A stretch of DNA of 64,000 nucleotides from Candidatus Gastranaerophilales bacterium (GCA_944325785.1 CALVBN010000002.1:155026-219025), one strand, 5' to 3'; shown: positions 42,221 to 52,403, counted from the first letter of the stretch. The notes: generated by a model not told the origin, from the letters alone. A program made the numbers and translations.

Positions 42221-42637
42221 ATGTATACAATAAAAGAAGTTGCTGATAAAATGGATGTTTCTGAGCATACACTCAGATTTTGGGCAAAGAGCGGTTTTTT
42301 CCCGTTCATAACAAGAAATAAAAATAACATACGCCAGTTTTCAGAAAAAGATTTAGAATGGGTTAGAATAGTAAAATGTCTTCGCGCGGTAGGTACTGAA
42401 AATAAGCTGATAAAACGCTATATAGATTTATGCATCATCGGCGATTCTACAATCAAAGAGCGGTATGAGATTATAAAACTGACAAAAGAAAAAGCTTACC
42501 GCCAGATGGAAGAATTAAAAAAGCAGATGGATATGCTTGATTTTAAAGAAGGATATTATCAGAACTTAATCAAGAATAATCTTGATGACAGTTGGAATCC
42601 GATGAACAAAAACAAAGTTGAAGAATACGCGGTATAA
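42221..42637 (+). CDS. MerR-family transcription regulator
   Basis: 138 residues. The N-terminal HTH (YTIKEVADKMDVSEHTLRFWAKSGFFPFITRNKNNIRQFSEKDLEWVRIVKCLRAVG) is characteristic; the usual Tyr-in-RYYE is RFWAKSG here. A dimerising coiled coil follows (about 75-120). There are no metal-binding Cys at the C-terminus, so a small-molecule or stress sensor is more likely. A GGAG lies before the ATG. Target unknown; the neighbours are a MarR gene and the RND pump. Confidence 0.85.
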   Translation: MYTIKEVADKMDVSEHTLRFWAKSGFFPFITRNKNNIRQFSEKDLEWVRIVKCLRAVGTENKLIKRYIDLCIIGDSTIKERYEIIKLTKEKAYRQMEELKKQMDMLDFKEGYYQNLIKNNLDDSWNPMNKNKVEEYAV

Positions 42638-42663
42638 ATTTTTGAATTTATTTTAAGCAGGCA

Positions 42664-43131
42664 CTATTTTAAATCTACTTCAATAAACGAACCCAGTATA
42701 TTGCGGTATCTTTTTAGGAAGTTCAAGAACTGTGCGATTTCTTCTTTTGAGAATTCTTTTTCATATCTTTCGCGCATATTTTTAGTTTCTTTTATCCCTC
42801 TTTCATAAATTTCTTTAGCCTTAGGGAGAAGAATTATTTTTGCAGAAGAAGATTTTTTTCCAGCAGTTCTTCTAATAAAACCTTTCTGCTCCATCTCTTT
42901 TAATATTTTTCCTACATGAGCTTTGCCTTTAAACAAATATTTTGCAAGCAATGTCTGCGAAATATCCGGCTTAAGCGACACAAAATAAATAATTGCAAAT
43001 TCATCCGGCATTAGATGCTCATCAATATACTTTGCGCTGAATCTTCTCCTAAAAGACTTATTAAATTTCGCAGTGTAATCGATTTGAAATGTTATATCTT
43101 CTTCAAAGTTTAAGTTAGATTTATCTCTCAT
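42664..43131 (-). CDS. MarR-family repressor, divergent from the RND pump
   Basis: About 155 residues from ATG at 43131 (a GTG one codon upstream is equally possible; the AAAATTATT leader places CGGAG rather far from both). The winged helix is seen in ISQTLLAKYLFKGKAHVGKILKEMEQKGFIRRTAGKKSSSAKIILLPKAKEIYE. It is transcribed away from the adaptor-pump-tolC operon, the usual position of its repressor, and the intergenic region contains a perfect 16-bp palindrome. Confidence 0.88.
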   Translation of the reverse strand: MRDKSNLNFEEDITFQIDYTAKFNKSFRRRFSAKYIDEHLMPDEFAIIYFVSLKPDISQTLLAKYLFKGKAHVGKILKEMEQKGFIRRTAGKKSSSAKIILLPKAKEIYERGIKETKNMRERYEKEFSKEEIAQFLNFLKRYRNILGSFIEVDLK

Positions 43132-43175
43132 CACGAATAATTTTACTCCGTATGATTGATAAAAACAAGTAGTTA

Positions 43176-43223
43176 TTGACAATTAGATATATATAATTTA
43201 GTATTATGGTAGAATATTCTACC
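43176..43223 (+). promoter_or_regulatory. RND operon promoter and 16-bp operator
   Basis: TTGACA (43176-43181), 17 bp, TAGTAT (43199-43204). The expected start (about 43211) falls within the perfect palindrome GGTAGAATATTCTACC (43208-43223), a typical place for a MarR repressor to block transcription. The divergent marR promoter must overlap on the other strand. Confidence 0.7.
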
Positions 43224-43240
43224 TGGAATTGGAGAGAGAG

Positions 43241-44386
43241 ATGAAAATTAGTTTAACGCGTAAACAAGTGGGCATAATTATTCTGCTTATTATAATTATA
43301 CCTATTGTCTATAATAAAACAGCGGGGGCAATAACAGGATTTATTCAAAGACGTGCAATGATGATGCCTAAAGAGGTTATTGTAGATAATCCGCATATAG
43401 AAGAAATTAATGTATCGGCAGAAGCAACCGGACGTGTAGAAGCACAATATTCCATTGATGTCATAGCACGAGTTTCCGGATTTTTGTTAAAAAAATATTT
43501 TAAAGAGGGGGATTTTGTAAAAAAAGGACAGCTCCTTTTTCAGATTGATCCCAAAGAATATCAGCTTAATGTAAATAATGCACAGGCATCCGTAAATCAA
43601 TACAGAGCGTTATATACAAATGCACAGCAGGAATGGAACAGAGCAAACGCGCTTGTAAAAGAGGATTTAATAAGCCGTTCTGACGTAGATTCAAGCCTTG
43701 CTGCTAGAAATCAAAACAAAGCACTTCTGGATGCTGCAGTACAACAGTTAGAGCTAGCAAAAGTTAACTTAGGCTATACATCAATAAAATCACCGATAGA
43801 CGGCAGAATAGGAAAAGTTAATATCACAGAAGGCAACTATGTAACTGCAACCTCAGGCGCTCTTGTTAATGTAGCCAGTGTTTCTCCTGTTTACGTAACC
43901 TTTAGCTTAAAAACAGATGACTTTGTAAAACTCCTAAGAGCAAGCGATAAATTTAAAGATGTAGAAGTAAAGGCTCAATTTGGTGACGGCGACTGGTATG
44001 ACAAAACCGGCACAATTAACTTTGTAGATAATAAAATAGACAAAGACTCCGGCTCTGTAACAATGCGTGCATCTTTTGACAATTCAAAAGGCTGGCTTGT
44101 TCCAGGAGCTTATATGAAAGTAAAACTTGTAGCACCTAAGCTTGTTGAATATATTACTGTTCCACAATCCTGCACCAAGGGGGATGCTATGAGCGGCTAC
44201 TACGTATGGGCTGTAGAGAATAATAAAGCCGTTAAGAAAAATATTGAAGTTTCTGATGACATAAATAATAACTGGATTGTAGAAAGCGGTATTAATACGA
44301 ATGATACTATCGTTATTTCTGGTATACAAAATATATCTTCAGAAGGTCAAAAACTAAAAGTTGTAACCAGCCAGAGTAAAGAATAA
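43241..44386 (+). CDS. RND efflux periplasmic adaptor, MexA/AcrA type
   Basis: About 381 residues from the ATG at 43241, chosen for the GGAGAGAG just before it. The N-terminal anchor is [15 protein letters not shown]; the lipoyl halves ([33 protein letters not shown] and [25 protein letters not shown]) surround a coiled-coil hairpin. The beta-barrel and membrane-proximal domains follow. It links the RND pump to TolC. Its stop overlaps the pump gene start (TAATG). Confidence 0.94.
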   Translation: MKISLTRKQVGIIILLIIIIPIVYNKTAGAITGFIQRRAMMMPKEVIVDNPHIEEINVSAEATGRVEAQYSIDVIARVSGFLLKKYFKEGDFVKKGQLLFQIDPKEYQLNVNNAQASVNQYRALYTNAQQEWNRANALVKEDLISRSDVDSSLAARNQNKALLDAAVQQLELAKVNLGYTSIKSPIDGRIGKVNITEGNYVTATSGALVNVASVSPVYVTFSLKTDDFVKLLRASDKFKDVEVKAQFGDGDWYDKTGTINFVDNKIDKDSGSVTMRASFDNSKGWLVPGAYMKVKLVAPKLVEYITVPQSCTKGDAMSGYYVWAVENNKAVKKNIEVSDDINNNWIVESGINTNDTIVISGIQNISSEGQKLKVVTSQSKE

Positions 44387-47300
44387 TGAAAAAGATATTT
44401 GATAAAGAAAAACTGTTCTTTTTTATAAGAAAACCAAGATTTGCATTAGTAATTTCCATATGTATAGTTATATTGGGCTTTATTTCAATGATAAGCCTAA
44501 AGCAGGAAAGCTATCCGGACGTAACACCTCCGCAGGTAAGAGTTTCCGCGAACTATCAAGGTGCCAGTGCGGAAGTTATTGAATCTTCTGTTGCGACCGT
44601 TCTTGAGAACAAATTAAACGGTGTTGAAGATATGACCTATATGTCATCAACCTGTTATGACGGCAGTTATTCTTTAACATTATATTTTAAAGTCGGTTCT
44701 AACAAAGATGTCAACTTGATGAACGTCCAGAACAGAATTCAGCAGGTTCAATCACAGCTTCCGGAGGATGTTCAAAGAACCGGTGTAACAGCAATAAGCA
44801 GGACATCCGGCTCCGGTGCAATAATTCTTACACTTTATCCGGAATCCGGCAACTGGAGCCAGCTGGATTTAACAAACTATGGTTCTATATATATTAAAGA
44901 CGAACTCAAACGTATTGACGGTGTTGCTGATGTAGATGTATACGGAAGCGGCAACTATTCTATGAGAATATGGCTTGATCCGCAGAAAATGGCAGGCTTG
45001 GGAATTTCAACAAGCGAAGTCAGAACCGCTATTTCTAACCAGAATACACAGGTTACAGCCGGTGCCTTAGGTCAGCTTCCGACAGATGAAAAGAACGCCT
45101 TGCAATTAACTTTAAAAACACAGGGGCGTCTTGAAGATGTTTCACAATTTGAAAATATTATTATCCGCTCTAATATGGACGGCTCTAATGTAAAGATAAA
45201 AGATATTGCACGTGTTGAACTCGGCGCAGAATCTTATTCCAATTTAGGTCTTGTTAACGGCAAGCCTTCTGCAGTAGTTATGATTTCGCAGCTGCCGGAT
45301 GCAAACGTTATCAATCTGTCTAAAGCAGTAAAGAAAAAAGTTGAAGAACTCAATTCACAGATGGATAACGGTATTAAAATAATGTATGTTAAAGATGATG
45401 CAGACTATATACAAGAGTCCATGCACGAGGTTGAATTTACAATTCTTTTAACAGGCTTTATTGTAGTACTTATTATATTCCTGTTTCTGGGAGATGCGAT
45501 GGCAACCCTTGTCCCTTGCGTTACAATTCCGGTATCTTTAATAGGAACATTCTTTGTTCTTAAAGCTTTTGATATGTCAATAAACCTGCTGACCTTATTT
45601 GCAATGGTTCTGGCAGTCGCAGTCGTTGTCGATGACGCAATTGTTGTTATTGAAAACGTAAAAAGACATATTGATGAAGGTAAATCAGCTGTTATTGCAA
45701 CCCAGCTTACTATGCAGGAGGTAGGATTTGCACTTGTTGCTATGGCACTTGTTTTAATGGCAGTATTTGTTCCGATTATATTTATGGGCGGTATGACAGG
45801 TGTAATGTATAAACAGTTTGCGGTTTGTATCGCTGTTTCAATTGCTCTTTCCGCAATATGCGCATTAACACTTTCACCGGCTATGTGTTCGCATTTTCTC
45901 GGACAAAACCATGACGGATTAAAGCAAAAACATCCTATTTTGGTAAAAATAGCTGAAAAAGCCAATATTTTAGTAAAAGATTTTAATACTATGTTCGCCA
46001 AATTAGAAGATTTTTACATGGAATATGTAAAAAAATTCGTATACGATAAAAAACTAGTGGCAATTACATATGCAATAATTATACTTTTAACTCTCTTATG
46101 TTTTAAAACAATTTCAACCGGCTTCATTCCTGATGAAGATCAGGGCGTGTTGTTAGCTCAAGTTACTCTTCCGGATGGAGCATCTCTGACAAGAACAGAA
46201 GAAGTTTCAAGAAAGTTTACTGACCTAATAAAAGATATTGACGGTGTTAATAAAGAAAAACTTACCGTATTCGGAGGAAACGGTGCGTCAAACCAGTCAA
46301 CTATTATTATTCAGCTTGATGAATATGCAGACAGAAATGTCGGAGTTTTAGACTGGATAGTCAGAAAGTTCAAAGGTCAGGCAACAAATATGTCACATGT
46401 TGCTATTTTAAATAAAATAAGAGCCGCTGCCGGCAGTATTAAAGAGGCTTCTATTGTCGCGTTTTCCCCTCCGGCAATCAGCGGTATGAGTATGATGGGC
46501 GGATTTGAATTCCAAATGCTTTCTAAAGGTACATATACTCCGCAAGAACTGGAAGTCTGGGCTAATAAACTTATCGCACAGGCAAATCAAAACCCTGCCC
46601 TTTCCAGTGTATATACTTCTTTCCAGGCAAATGTTCCTCAATATATTGTAGAAATTGATTATGAAAAAGCTCTTGCACAGAACGTTGACCTGCAGGAATT
46701 ATATTCAACTCTTTCTTCAATGCTCGGAACATACTATGTAAATGACTTTAACAAATACGATAGAGTATACAAGGTTCAATTACAGGCAGAAAGCAAGTTT
46801 AGAGATAAAGCAACTGACCTTTCCGGTATTTATGTAAAGAATAACAACGGCGTTATGGTGCCTGTTATGTCAATAATTACACTAAAACAAGCGATAGGTA
46901 CAGCTTCCATAACAAGATACAACCAGTATAAATCTGTTCAAATACAAGGTCAGCAGGCTGCAGGCAAAAGTTCCGGCGACGCTATGAACGCAATGGAAGA
47001 TGAAGCAAGAAACCTCTTGCCGTCAGACATATCATTTGATTGGTCGGGTACTTCTGCTCAAGAAAGAGAAGCTTCCGGACAGACCGCAATGATTATTGCA
47101 ATGGCGCTTATATTTGTATATTTGTTCCTTGTTGCCTTGTATGAAAGTTATACCATACCTATTGCAGTATTGCTGATTTCACCTGTTGCAGCATTAGGAG
47201 CCTTAATATTCCAGCTTATGCTGAACCAATCTTTTGATATTTATTCTCAAGTAGGTATGATTACACTCGTTGGTTTAGCAGCAAAACAATCTATTCTTAT

Positions 47301-47613
47301 TGTGGAATTTGCAAAAGAAGAACATGAAAAATACGGGCTTTCTGTAAAAGATGCTGCGATTAAAGCGGCGCATTTAAGATTTAGAGCTATTATGATGACA
47401 GAATTAGCATTTATCATCGGCGTTATGCCAATGCTCTTTGCTCACGGCGCAGGCGCTAATTCAAGAATTTCCGTAGGTTCTACAGTATTCGGCGGTATGA
47501 TAGCAGCAGCTACATTAGGTGCTGCCCTTACTCCGGCATTCTATGTTATCGTTCAAGAATTTGTAGATAAATTCCCGAAAAAAGAGATTACGGAAAAAGA
47601 TTTGGAGATATAA
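44386..47613 (+). CDS. RND multidrug efflux pump, HAE1/AcrB family
   Basis: 1075 residues, a full-length inner-membrane proton-driven exporter with 12 transmembrane helices and two large periplasmic loops. The N-terminal motif [19 protein letters not shown] and the central [19 protein letters not shown] carry the helix-4 acidic pair (DD) of the proton relay; the second half has [20 protein letters not shown] (helix-10 Lys). [23 protein letters not shown] is a family mark. It exports drugs, bile salts or fatty acids in other bacteria; the substrate here is unknown. Confidence 0.96.
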   Translation: MKKIFDKEKLFFFIRKPRFALVISICIVILGFISMISLKQESYPDVTPPQVRVSANYQGASAEVIESSVATVLENKLNGVEDMTYMSSTCYDGSYSLTLYFKVGSNKDVNLMNVQNRIQQVQSQLPEDVQRTGVTAISRTSGSGAIILTLYPESGNWSQLDLTNYGSIYIKDELKRIDGVADVDVYGSGNYSMRIWLDPQKMAGLGISTSEVRTAISNQNTQVTAGALGQLPTDEKNALQLTLKTQGRLEDVSQFENIIIRSNMDGSNVKIKDIARVELGAESYSNLGLVNGKPSAVVMISQLPDANVINLSKAVKKKVEELNSQMDNGIKIMYVKDDADYIQESMHEVEFTILLTGFIVVLIIFLFLGDAMATLVPCVTIPVSLIGTFFVLKAFDMSINLLTLFAMVLAVAVVVDDAIVVIENVKRHIDEGKSAVIATQLTMQEVGFALVAMALVLMAVFVPIIFMGGMTGVMYKQFAVCIAVSIALSAICALTLSPAMCSHFLGQNHDGLKQKHPILVKIAEKANILVKDFNTMFAKLEDFYMEYVKKFVYDKKLVAITYAIIILLTLLCFKTISTGFIPDEDQGVLLAQVTLPDGASLTRTEEVSRKFTDLIKDIDGVNKEKLTVFGGNGASNQSTIIIQLDEYADRNVGVLDWIVRKFKGQATNMSHVAILNKIRAAAGSIKEASIVAFSPPAISGMSMMGGFEFQMLSKGTYTPQELEVWANKLIAQANQNPALSSVYTSFQANVPQYIVEIDYEKALAQNVDLQELYSTLSSMLGTYYVNDFNKYDRVYKVQLQAESKFRDKATDLSGIYVKNNNGVMVPVMSIITLKQAIGTASITRYNQYKSVQIQGQQAAGKSSGDAMNAMEDEARNLLPSDISFDWSGTSAQEREASGQTAMIIAMALIFVYLFLVALYESYTIPIAVLLISPVAALGALIFQLMLNQSFDIYSQVGMITLVGLAAKQSILIVEFAKEEHEKYGLSVKDAAIKAAHLRFRAIMMTELAFIIGVMPMLFAHGAGANSRISVGSTVFGGMIAAATLGAALTPAFYVIVQEFVDKFPKKEITEKDLEI

Positions 47614-47614
47614 A

Positions 47615-49123
47615 ATGAAAAAGGTTTTAAATATATTATTAATATGTTCAATTCTTTCTGTTTCTACCAATGCGGTTTTAGCAAAGAAAAAAGAAGATAA
47701 AATTAAAGAAGAAGAAAAAATAGAAATTGTAAAACCGGAAAAAGTGAAGGTAAACAAACGCCTTGAACGCAAAAAGAGTAAAAATAACGAGCGGGTAAAA
47801 AGGGAATCTTCCAAAGAAGCTAAAGGAATGTATGAAACAAAATTCCCGGAGATTAACAGCCAGATTGAATATACAGAAATGAACGGCGAAGTAACCTTAA
47901 GCGACTGTATCAAGCTTGCAATAACCCACCATCCTGCAATTATGTCTGCTATAAGCAATGCGGAAATTTATAAAACCCGTATCGGGCAAGCCTGGTCAAA
48001 TTATTTTCCAACAATCGGCGCCGGAGTCAGCTATTCCAGAAACGATATGTTGATGTCTAATATGCCCAGCAGTATGTCAAGAATGATGACGCAAAGATAC
48101 AATATGTTCTATGTGCCGACATTGTCAGCCAATATGCTGTTTTTTGATTTCGGAAAAACCAAGGCAAGTGCTGATATGGCAAAAAGAAATTATGAAGCAT
48201 CCAGATATGATGCAGAATCAAATATTGAAACTGTTATTTATAATGTAAAAGTTGCATACTATAATCTGGTTTTTGCTGAAATACAGAAGGCTGTTTATGA
48301 AGAAACCGTTAAAGATTTTGAATTGCAGTTAAAGCAGGCAAAAGCTTATTATGAAATCGGTAAAAAGGCGAAAATTGATGTAACTACCGCTGAATACAAC
48401 ATGGGTAACGCTAAAGTTAACCTTATCAGGGCAAAAAATACTCTTGAACTTGCCTCCGTCCAGCTTGCAAATGCTGTCGGCATTCCGGAGCTGGAAAACG
48501 TTATTCTAAAAGATAAAATGAATAACAAAAAGTATGATGTAAACTTCGAAGACTTGCTAAAAACAGCGCAGGAATCCCGTCCGGCATTATTGTCCGCTAA
48601 AAAGACAATGGACGCTGCAGAAATGAATGTCCGCGCAGCCAAAAGAGCCTTTACTCCGGATATCAGCGGATTTGCATCATATGATCACGGCGGACGGCAG
48701 ATATACAGCGATTACGGATATCAATTCGGAGTACAGCTTAATTATAATGCATTAAATCTGATGCTCTTGAAAAAACAAGTCGATGAAGCAAAAGCAACTT
48801 ATCAAAAAGCAGTAGCGGATTATGAACAACAAAAACAAAATGTATACTTAGAAGTCAAAAGCGCATATATAAATCTTTTGAATTCACATGACAGCTTAGA
48901 TGTTGCAAAGCTTGCGCTTCAACAGGCAAAAGAAAGACAATATCTTGCCTTTAGAAGATATCAAGTAGGTTTAGGCGACGCTATTGAGTTTAAAGATTCA
49001 GAAAATACATACTTAAACGCTCAGTTAGATTATTACAACAACCTGCTGAACTACAATATCAACGCAGCAGAGCTGGAACGCGTAATCGGCGCTCCGATAA
49101 AAGAGTCTGATATAGATTTATAA
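47615..49123 (+). CDS. TolC-family outer membrane channel of the RND system
   Basis: 502 residues with a signal peptide (MKKVLNILLICSILSVSTNAVLA). A Lys/Glu-rich stretch (about 24-80) precedes the first OEP repeat, which is unusual. Then VTLSDCIKLAITHHPAIMSAISNAEIYKTRIGQAWSNYFPTIGAGVSYSRN, and AQESRPALLSAKKTMDAAEMNVRAAKRAFTPDISGFASYDHGG mark the two repeats; RRYQVGLGDAIEFKDSENTYLNAQLDYYNNLLNYNINAAELERVIG is the C-terminal helix pair. It starts two bases after the pump gene, so the three genes form one operon. Confidence 0.93.
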   Translation: MKKVLNILLICSILSVSTNAVLAKKKEDKIKEEEKIEIVKPEKVKVNKRLERKKSKNNERVKRESSKEAKGMYETKFPEINSQIEYTEMNGEVTLSDCIKLAITHHPAIMSAISNAEIYKTRIGQAWSNYFPTIGAGVSYSRNDMLMSNMPSSMSRMMTQRYNMFYVPTLSANMLFFDFGKTKASADMAKRNYEASRYDAESNIETVIYNVKVAYYNLVFAEIQKAVYEETVKDFELQLKQAKAYYEIGKKAKIDVTTAEYNMGNAKVNLIRAKNTLELASVQLANAVGIPELENVILKDKMNNKKYDVNFEDLLKTAQESRPALLSAKKTMDAAEMNVRAAKRAFTPDISGFASYDHGGRQIYSDYGYQFGVQLNYNALNLMLLKKQVDEAKATYQKAVADYEQQKQNVYLEVKSAYINLLNSHDSLDVAKLALQQAKERQYLAFRRYQVGLGDAIEFKDSENTYLNAQLDYYNNLLNYNINAAELERVIGAPIKESDIDL

Positions 49124-49146
49124 TATAGGATTAAAGGCTTAACTAT

Positions 49147-49827
49147 ATGAGTATTAATATTGAAAGTTGGCTGGAAACTGCCGTTAAAAATCTAAAAGCA
49201 GACTTCAAGGAGAATTTGCTTTATGCCGGTCTGCAGGGAAGCTATAACAGAGGTGAAGCGACGCCGCAAAGCGACATTGACTTAGTCGTAATACTTGAAA
49301 AACTTGACTTTGAAGAAATAAAACAATACAAAAATATCCTTCAAAAACTACCATATTATGAGAAAACTTGCGGATTTATCTCATCAAGGGAAGAGATTCA
49401 AAACTGGTCAAAGGAGGATATGTTCCAGTTTTATTATGATACGAAGGATTTATACGGCAGGCTTGAAGATATTATTACACCGCCGGATAATGAGGATATT
49501 AAAACCGCTGTAAAACGCGGGATTGAAAATATGTACCATGCCTGCGTTCATTCTTACCTGCATGCGGAAGATCTGAACAGCAGTCTAGCAGAACTTTACA
49601 AAATGACCTTCTTTATTCTGCAGGCAGAATACTTTTTAAAAAACGGTGAATATATTAAGACAAAAAAAGAGCTTTTAAGCCGGCTGACAGGTTTGGATAA
49701 AGAAATTCTAGAGATGTGTATTAATAAAGATAATCTATCAGCCAATGAAACTTTAGATTCAGCCTGTATTTTGCTTATAAATTGGTGCAAAGAACATATG
49801 AAAAATTTAAGGGTTGACAATAGTTAG
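49147..49827 (+). CDS. Nucleotidyltransferase-fold protein
   Basis: 226 residues. The polymerase-beta-like motif is LQGSYNRGEATPQSDIDLVVIL: Gly31-Ser32 and the catalytic pair Asp43/Asp45. The C-terminal part (about 105-215) is a helical domain (GIENMYHACVHSYLHAEDLNSSLAELYKMTFFILQAEYFLKNGEY) as in aminoglycoside or MNT/HEPN-type nucleotidyltransferases. It might modify a small molecule such as an antibiotic. It lies 23 bp after the RND operon and reads into the following marR promoter. Confidence 0.78.
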   Translation: MSINIESWLETAVKNLKADFKENLLYAGLQGSYNRGEATPQSDIDLVVILEKLDFEEIKQYKNILQKLPYYEKTCGFISSREEIQNWSKEDMFQFYYDTKDLYGRLEDIITPPDNEDIKTAVKRGIENMYHACVHSYLHAEDLNSSLAELYKMTFFILQAEYFLKNGEYIKTKKELLSRLTGLDKEILEMCINKDNLSANETLDSACILLINWCKEHMKNLRVDNS

Positions 49828-49842
49828 GCATCTAACTATAAT
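49814..49842 (+). promoter_or_regulatory. Consensus promoter with embedded operator, MarR gene 2
   Basis: TTGACA (49814-49819), 17 bp, TATAAT (49837-49842), the perfect consensus. The palindrome TAGTTAGGCATCTAACTA (49821-49838) fills the spacer, ideal for autorepression. The -10 box ends six bases before the ATG at 49849, so the mRNA is predicted to be leaderless. The promoter overlaps the last codons of the nucleotidyltransferase gene. Confidence 0.8.
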
Positions 49843-49848
49843 GAATAT

Positions 49849-50256
49849 ATGAAAAAAGCACTTTCATTAACTGCAAAAATACAGGAACGGGGAAATCGTT
49901 TTATAACGGAACAATTGGCTCTAAATGGTGCAAAAGAACTTGTTCCAAGCCACGGTGATATTCTTGCTGTATTATATTACAACGGAAAATCAACAATGAA
50001 AGAAATTGCAGAAAAAATACACCGCACAAAACCGACAGTAACAGTACTTGTTGATAAACTGGAAAAATTAGGCTTTGTAAAAAGAGAGAAATCCGCAGAA
50101 GACAGCAGAATAACATATATCGTTCCGACAGCAAAGGCGCTTGGGTTTCAGCCGGTTTTTGAAAATATTTCCAAAGAATTAAATGAATTGCTCTATAAAA
50201 ATCTTACAGACGAGGAATCTGAAATTTTAGATAACCTTTTAGAAAAAATGTTATAA
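49849..50256 (+). CDS. MarR-family repressor, autoregulated
   Basis: 135 residues with the winged helix HGDILAVLYYNGKSTMKEIAEKIHRTKPTVTVLVDKLEKLGFVKREKSAEDSRITYIVPTAKA; the DxRxxxY wing is intact. An operator lies in its own promoter, and a variant of the same operator precedes the cupin gene that follows, so the two genes probably form a regulon of their own. Confidence 0.9.
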   Translation: MKKALSLTAKIQERGNRFITEQLALNGAKELVPSHGDILAVLYYNGKSTMKEIAEKIHRTKPTVTVLVDKLEKLGFVKREKSAEDSRITYIVPTAKALGFQPVFENISKELNELLYKNLTDEESEILDNLLEKML

Positions 50257-50275
50257 GCAAATTTTTTTGCATATA

Positions 50276-50293
50276 TAGTTAGATATCGAACTA
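50276..50293 (+). promoter_or_regulatory. Second MarR operator, upstream of the cupin gene
   Basis: TAGTTAGATATCGAACTA matches the operator at 49821 in both half-sites except one base. It overlaps the likely promoter (TTGCAT at 50267 or a TATAGT -10 at 50274). A GAAGGAG ribosome site follows before the ATG at 50309. Confidence 0.65.
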
Positions 50294-50308
50294 AAGAAGG
50301 AGAACAGT

Positions 50309-50686
50309 ATGACAAACTACAAACAAACCGAACTTGGCAAACTTGATTCAATTATTAATTTAGAAAACGGCAAGGCATTTTTACATGATGCTCTCGGGTT
50401 AACAAGCTGTGAAATTTCTGTTAATACCGTACCGAAGGGCTTTAAGGTCCCTTTTAATCACAAACATAAACAGAATGAGGAAGTTTATATTGTATTAAAA
50501 GGCGAAGGTATTATCACAATAGACGGCAATAAAGTTAATCTACGCGAGGGTTCTGCTGTTAAAGTTGCACCTAAGGCATCAAGAACAATCGAAAATACCT
50601 CTGACGGTGATTTTCAATTTATTTGTGTACAGGCAAAATCCGGCTCTCTCGAGCAATTTGGTCTTGGCGATGCTGAATTGTGCTAG
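50309..50686 (+). CDS. Cupin-domain protein
   Basis: 125 residues. The two cupin motifs are HKHKQNEEVYIVLKGEGIITIDG (metal ligands His, His, Glu) and, less typical, KVAPKASRTIENTSDGDFQFICVQA. Small cupins can be isomerases, dioxygenases or sugar/aldehyde binding proteins. MarR control suggests a detoxification or stress role. Followed by a strong hairpin. Confidence 0.82.
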   Translation: MTNYKQTELGKLDSIINLENGKAFLHDALGLTSCEISVNTVPKGFKVPFNHKHKQNEEVYIVLKGEGIITIDGNKVNLREGSAVKVAPKASRTIENTSDGDFQFICVQAKSGSLEQFGLGDAELC

Positions 50687-50701
50687 CAGGTATAATGCAC
50701 A

Positions 50702-50742
50702 AGGGGGTTTCGGAAATCAAAGATTTCCGAAACCCTCTTTGT
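50702..50742 (+). terminator. Terminator of the cupin gene
   Basis: GGGTTTCGGAAATC pairs with GATTTCCGAAACCC around AAA; a short T-rich run follows. Confidence 0.8.
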
Positions 50743-50775
50743 TGCAACAAATTAAAATTTATCGTCGTAAACTTG

Positions 50776-51042
50776 CTATGAGTGTGCAAGTTTATGAATA
50801 TTAAAATCTACATTAATTTCATCTGGTAAGGAAAATTCGAAGTTTCGTTTTCTTGTATCAAGAATAGTAAACTTTTCGTATCTATCTATTAATTTTAAAT
50901 CCGAATATCTGATACTACCTTTATTAGCAGGATTATTTTCTATAGAATAACAGTCTGGCGATATTAATATCCCGCGATATGTTTCCCACGCAACCAAAGG
51001 ATCCGTTATATTCAGATATGTCCATACAATTTTTGTATCCAT
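50776..51042 (-). CDS. Small hypothetical protein
   Basis: 88 residues, unknown. The ATG at 51042 has AAGGAG eight bases upstream on the minus strand. The composition (Tyr, Trp, Ile, Asp-rich, no hydrophobic stretch) looks like a real globular protein. A second minus-strand frame at 50933-51136 has no comparable start. It marks the left edge of the more AT-rich part of the window. Confidence 0.5.
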   Translation of the reverse strand: MDTKIVWTYLNITDPLVAWETYRGILISPDCYSIENNPANKGSIRYSDLKLIDRYEKFTILDTRKRNFEFSLPDEINVDFNIHKLAHS

Positions 51043-51288
51043 AAGGTAAGCTCCTTGTAGAAAAACACATGATTTGATTTCTTGTTACAAATGGTTTGAT
51101 TATTTTGGACACTTTGCGTTGGTATATAAACTCCAACTTACGAACGATTCATTTTATATTCAGAACCATATGTATATTATTTGTCCAGTAATCATAAATA
51201 ATAGCAGTGTACTTATAAAGTATAATACCTAAGATAAATAAAGTAAATTATTAATTAAATTATATAAATACCTAAATTTTATCGTGTT

Positions 51289-52092
51289 TTGCCCCGATTT
51301 ATAATTGAAAGCGAGGTAAGATATGCAACAATTATAGTGGAATACAATAATACAAAATTCCTAATTGACCCGTGGCTTATGCCTAAAGATTATATGCCGG
51401 GATTTGATACAGCGATAAATTCCGAAATTCGCCAGCCAAGAGTGGAGCTTCCTTTTGAAATTGAAAAAATTGTTGATGTTGACGCTGTTATCATTACTCA
51501 TATTCATCCTGACCACTGGGATGAATTTGCTGAAAATGCTCTGGATAAAAATATAAAAGTATTTGTACAGTCAATTATTGATAAAGATTACGTCTTTACA
51601 AAAGGATTTACAAATGTTGAAATTATACAAGAATCCGGAACGGAATATAATGGAATAACTCTATACAAGACAGGCACCCAGCATGGCAAAAGAGAAATAA
51701 TTAAACCGTTATGTGATTCTATCGGCTTGCCTTATGATGCGATGGGTGTTGTTTTCAAATCAAATGATGAAAAGACCTTGTATATAGCAGGCGATACTAT
51801 TTGGTGTGAAGAAGTTAAGGCAGCATTAGAAAAGTATTCTCCTGATGTTATCGTTGTAAATGCTTGTGCTGCAACGGTTTTAAACGGTGAAAGGCTAATT
51901 ATGAATATTGATGATGTAAAAGAAGTTTTACAACATGCTCCAAACTCAACCGTAATTGCAAGCCACATGGATACAGTAAGCCATCTTTCGGTTACAAGAA
52001 ATGATTTAAAAGGATTTAAAAATAAAAACAATATTGATAATTTGTTAATTCCTGAAGACGGAGAAATAATTGATTTTACATGTAATAATTGA
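51289..52092 (+). CDS. UlaG-like metallo-beta-lactamase-fold hydrolase, no ATG start
   Basis: 267 residues. The metal site HIHPDH (His71, His73, Asp75, His76) and later YIAGDTIWCEEV and SHMDTVSH fit the UlaG-type lactonase subgroup. The frame opens with TTG; the nearest in-frame stop upstream is at 51265 and there is no ATG or Shine-Dalgarno before the first beta strand (FIIESEVRYATIIVEYNNTKFLIDPWL). It is either a TTG-initiated gene or has lost its start. The gene sits at the edge of the accessory island. Confidence 0.62.
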   Translation: MPRFIIESEVRYATIIVEYNNTKFLIDPWLMPKDYMPGFDTAINSEIRQPRVELPFEIEKIVDVDAVIITHIHPDHWDEFAENALDKNIKVFVQSIIDKDYVFTKGFTNVEIIQESGTEYNGITLYKTGTQHGKREIIKPLCDSIGLPYDAMGVVFKSNDEKTLYIAGDTIWCEEVKAALEKYSPDVIVVNACAATVLNGERLIMNIDDVKEVLQHAPNSTVIASHMDTVSHLSVTRNDLKGFKNKNNIDNLLIPEDGEIIDFTCNN

Positions 52093-52403
52093 ACTTTTAT
52101 ATTGATAAAGTTACTCAAACTTAAGGATGGAAAAATTTTTACAACCTTGTTCTGAAATTTTACAAAATTTTTGCTTTTTTAAAAAAATGAGGAACTGGAC
52201 TTTTCCGAAATAATCAAATTATCCGTACGACTCAAAAACGGTGCGTATCTCACTGAAATTCTGCAAATCTCAATCTATCCGTACAGTCCAGAAAAAGTCC
52301 AGTTTCCCAGTTTGATTTTTTTGGTAAACTTAATTTTTTCGACCCGGAAACTCCCACACAAAGCCAACTTTACCAAAATAATCAAACTAACCGTACACAA
52401 TAA
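52093..52403. repeat. Repeat-rich gap at the left island border
   Basis: 311 bp without a gene. GGAACTGGACTTTT (52191-52204) and AAAAGTCCAGTTTCC (52293-52307) are inverted arms. A ~23-bp string ending ATAATCAAA-T-A-CCGTAC appears at 52206-52228 and 52373-52396, with a partial copy at 52271-52284 and another fragment at 52398. It looks like the remains of a small mobile element, and it abuts the truncated 3' end of the PHP gene. Confidence 0.55.

Noticed and set aside
45405..46001. Long minus-strand frame inside the RND pump gene
   Set aside because: Antisense shadow of conserved transmembrane codons; no promoter or ribosome site, and the sequence resembles no protein.
50933..51136. Alternative minus-strand frame overlapping the small protein at 50776
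   Set aside because: No Shine-Dalgarno and an implausible composition; the 50776-51042 frame has AAGGAG at proper distance.
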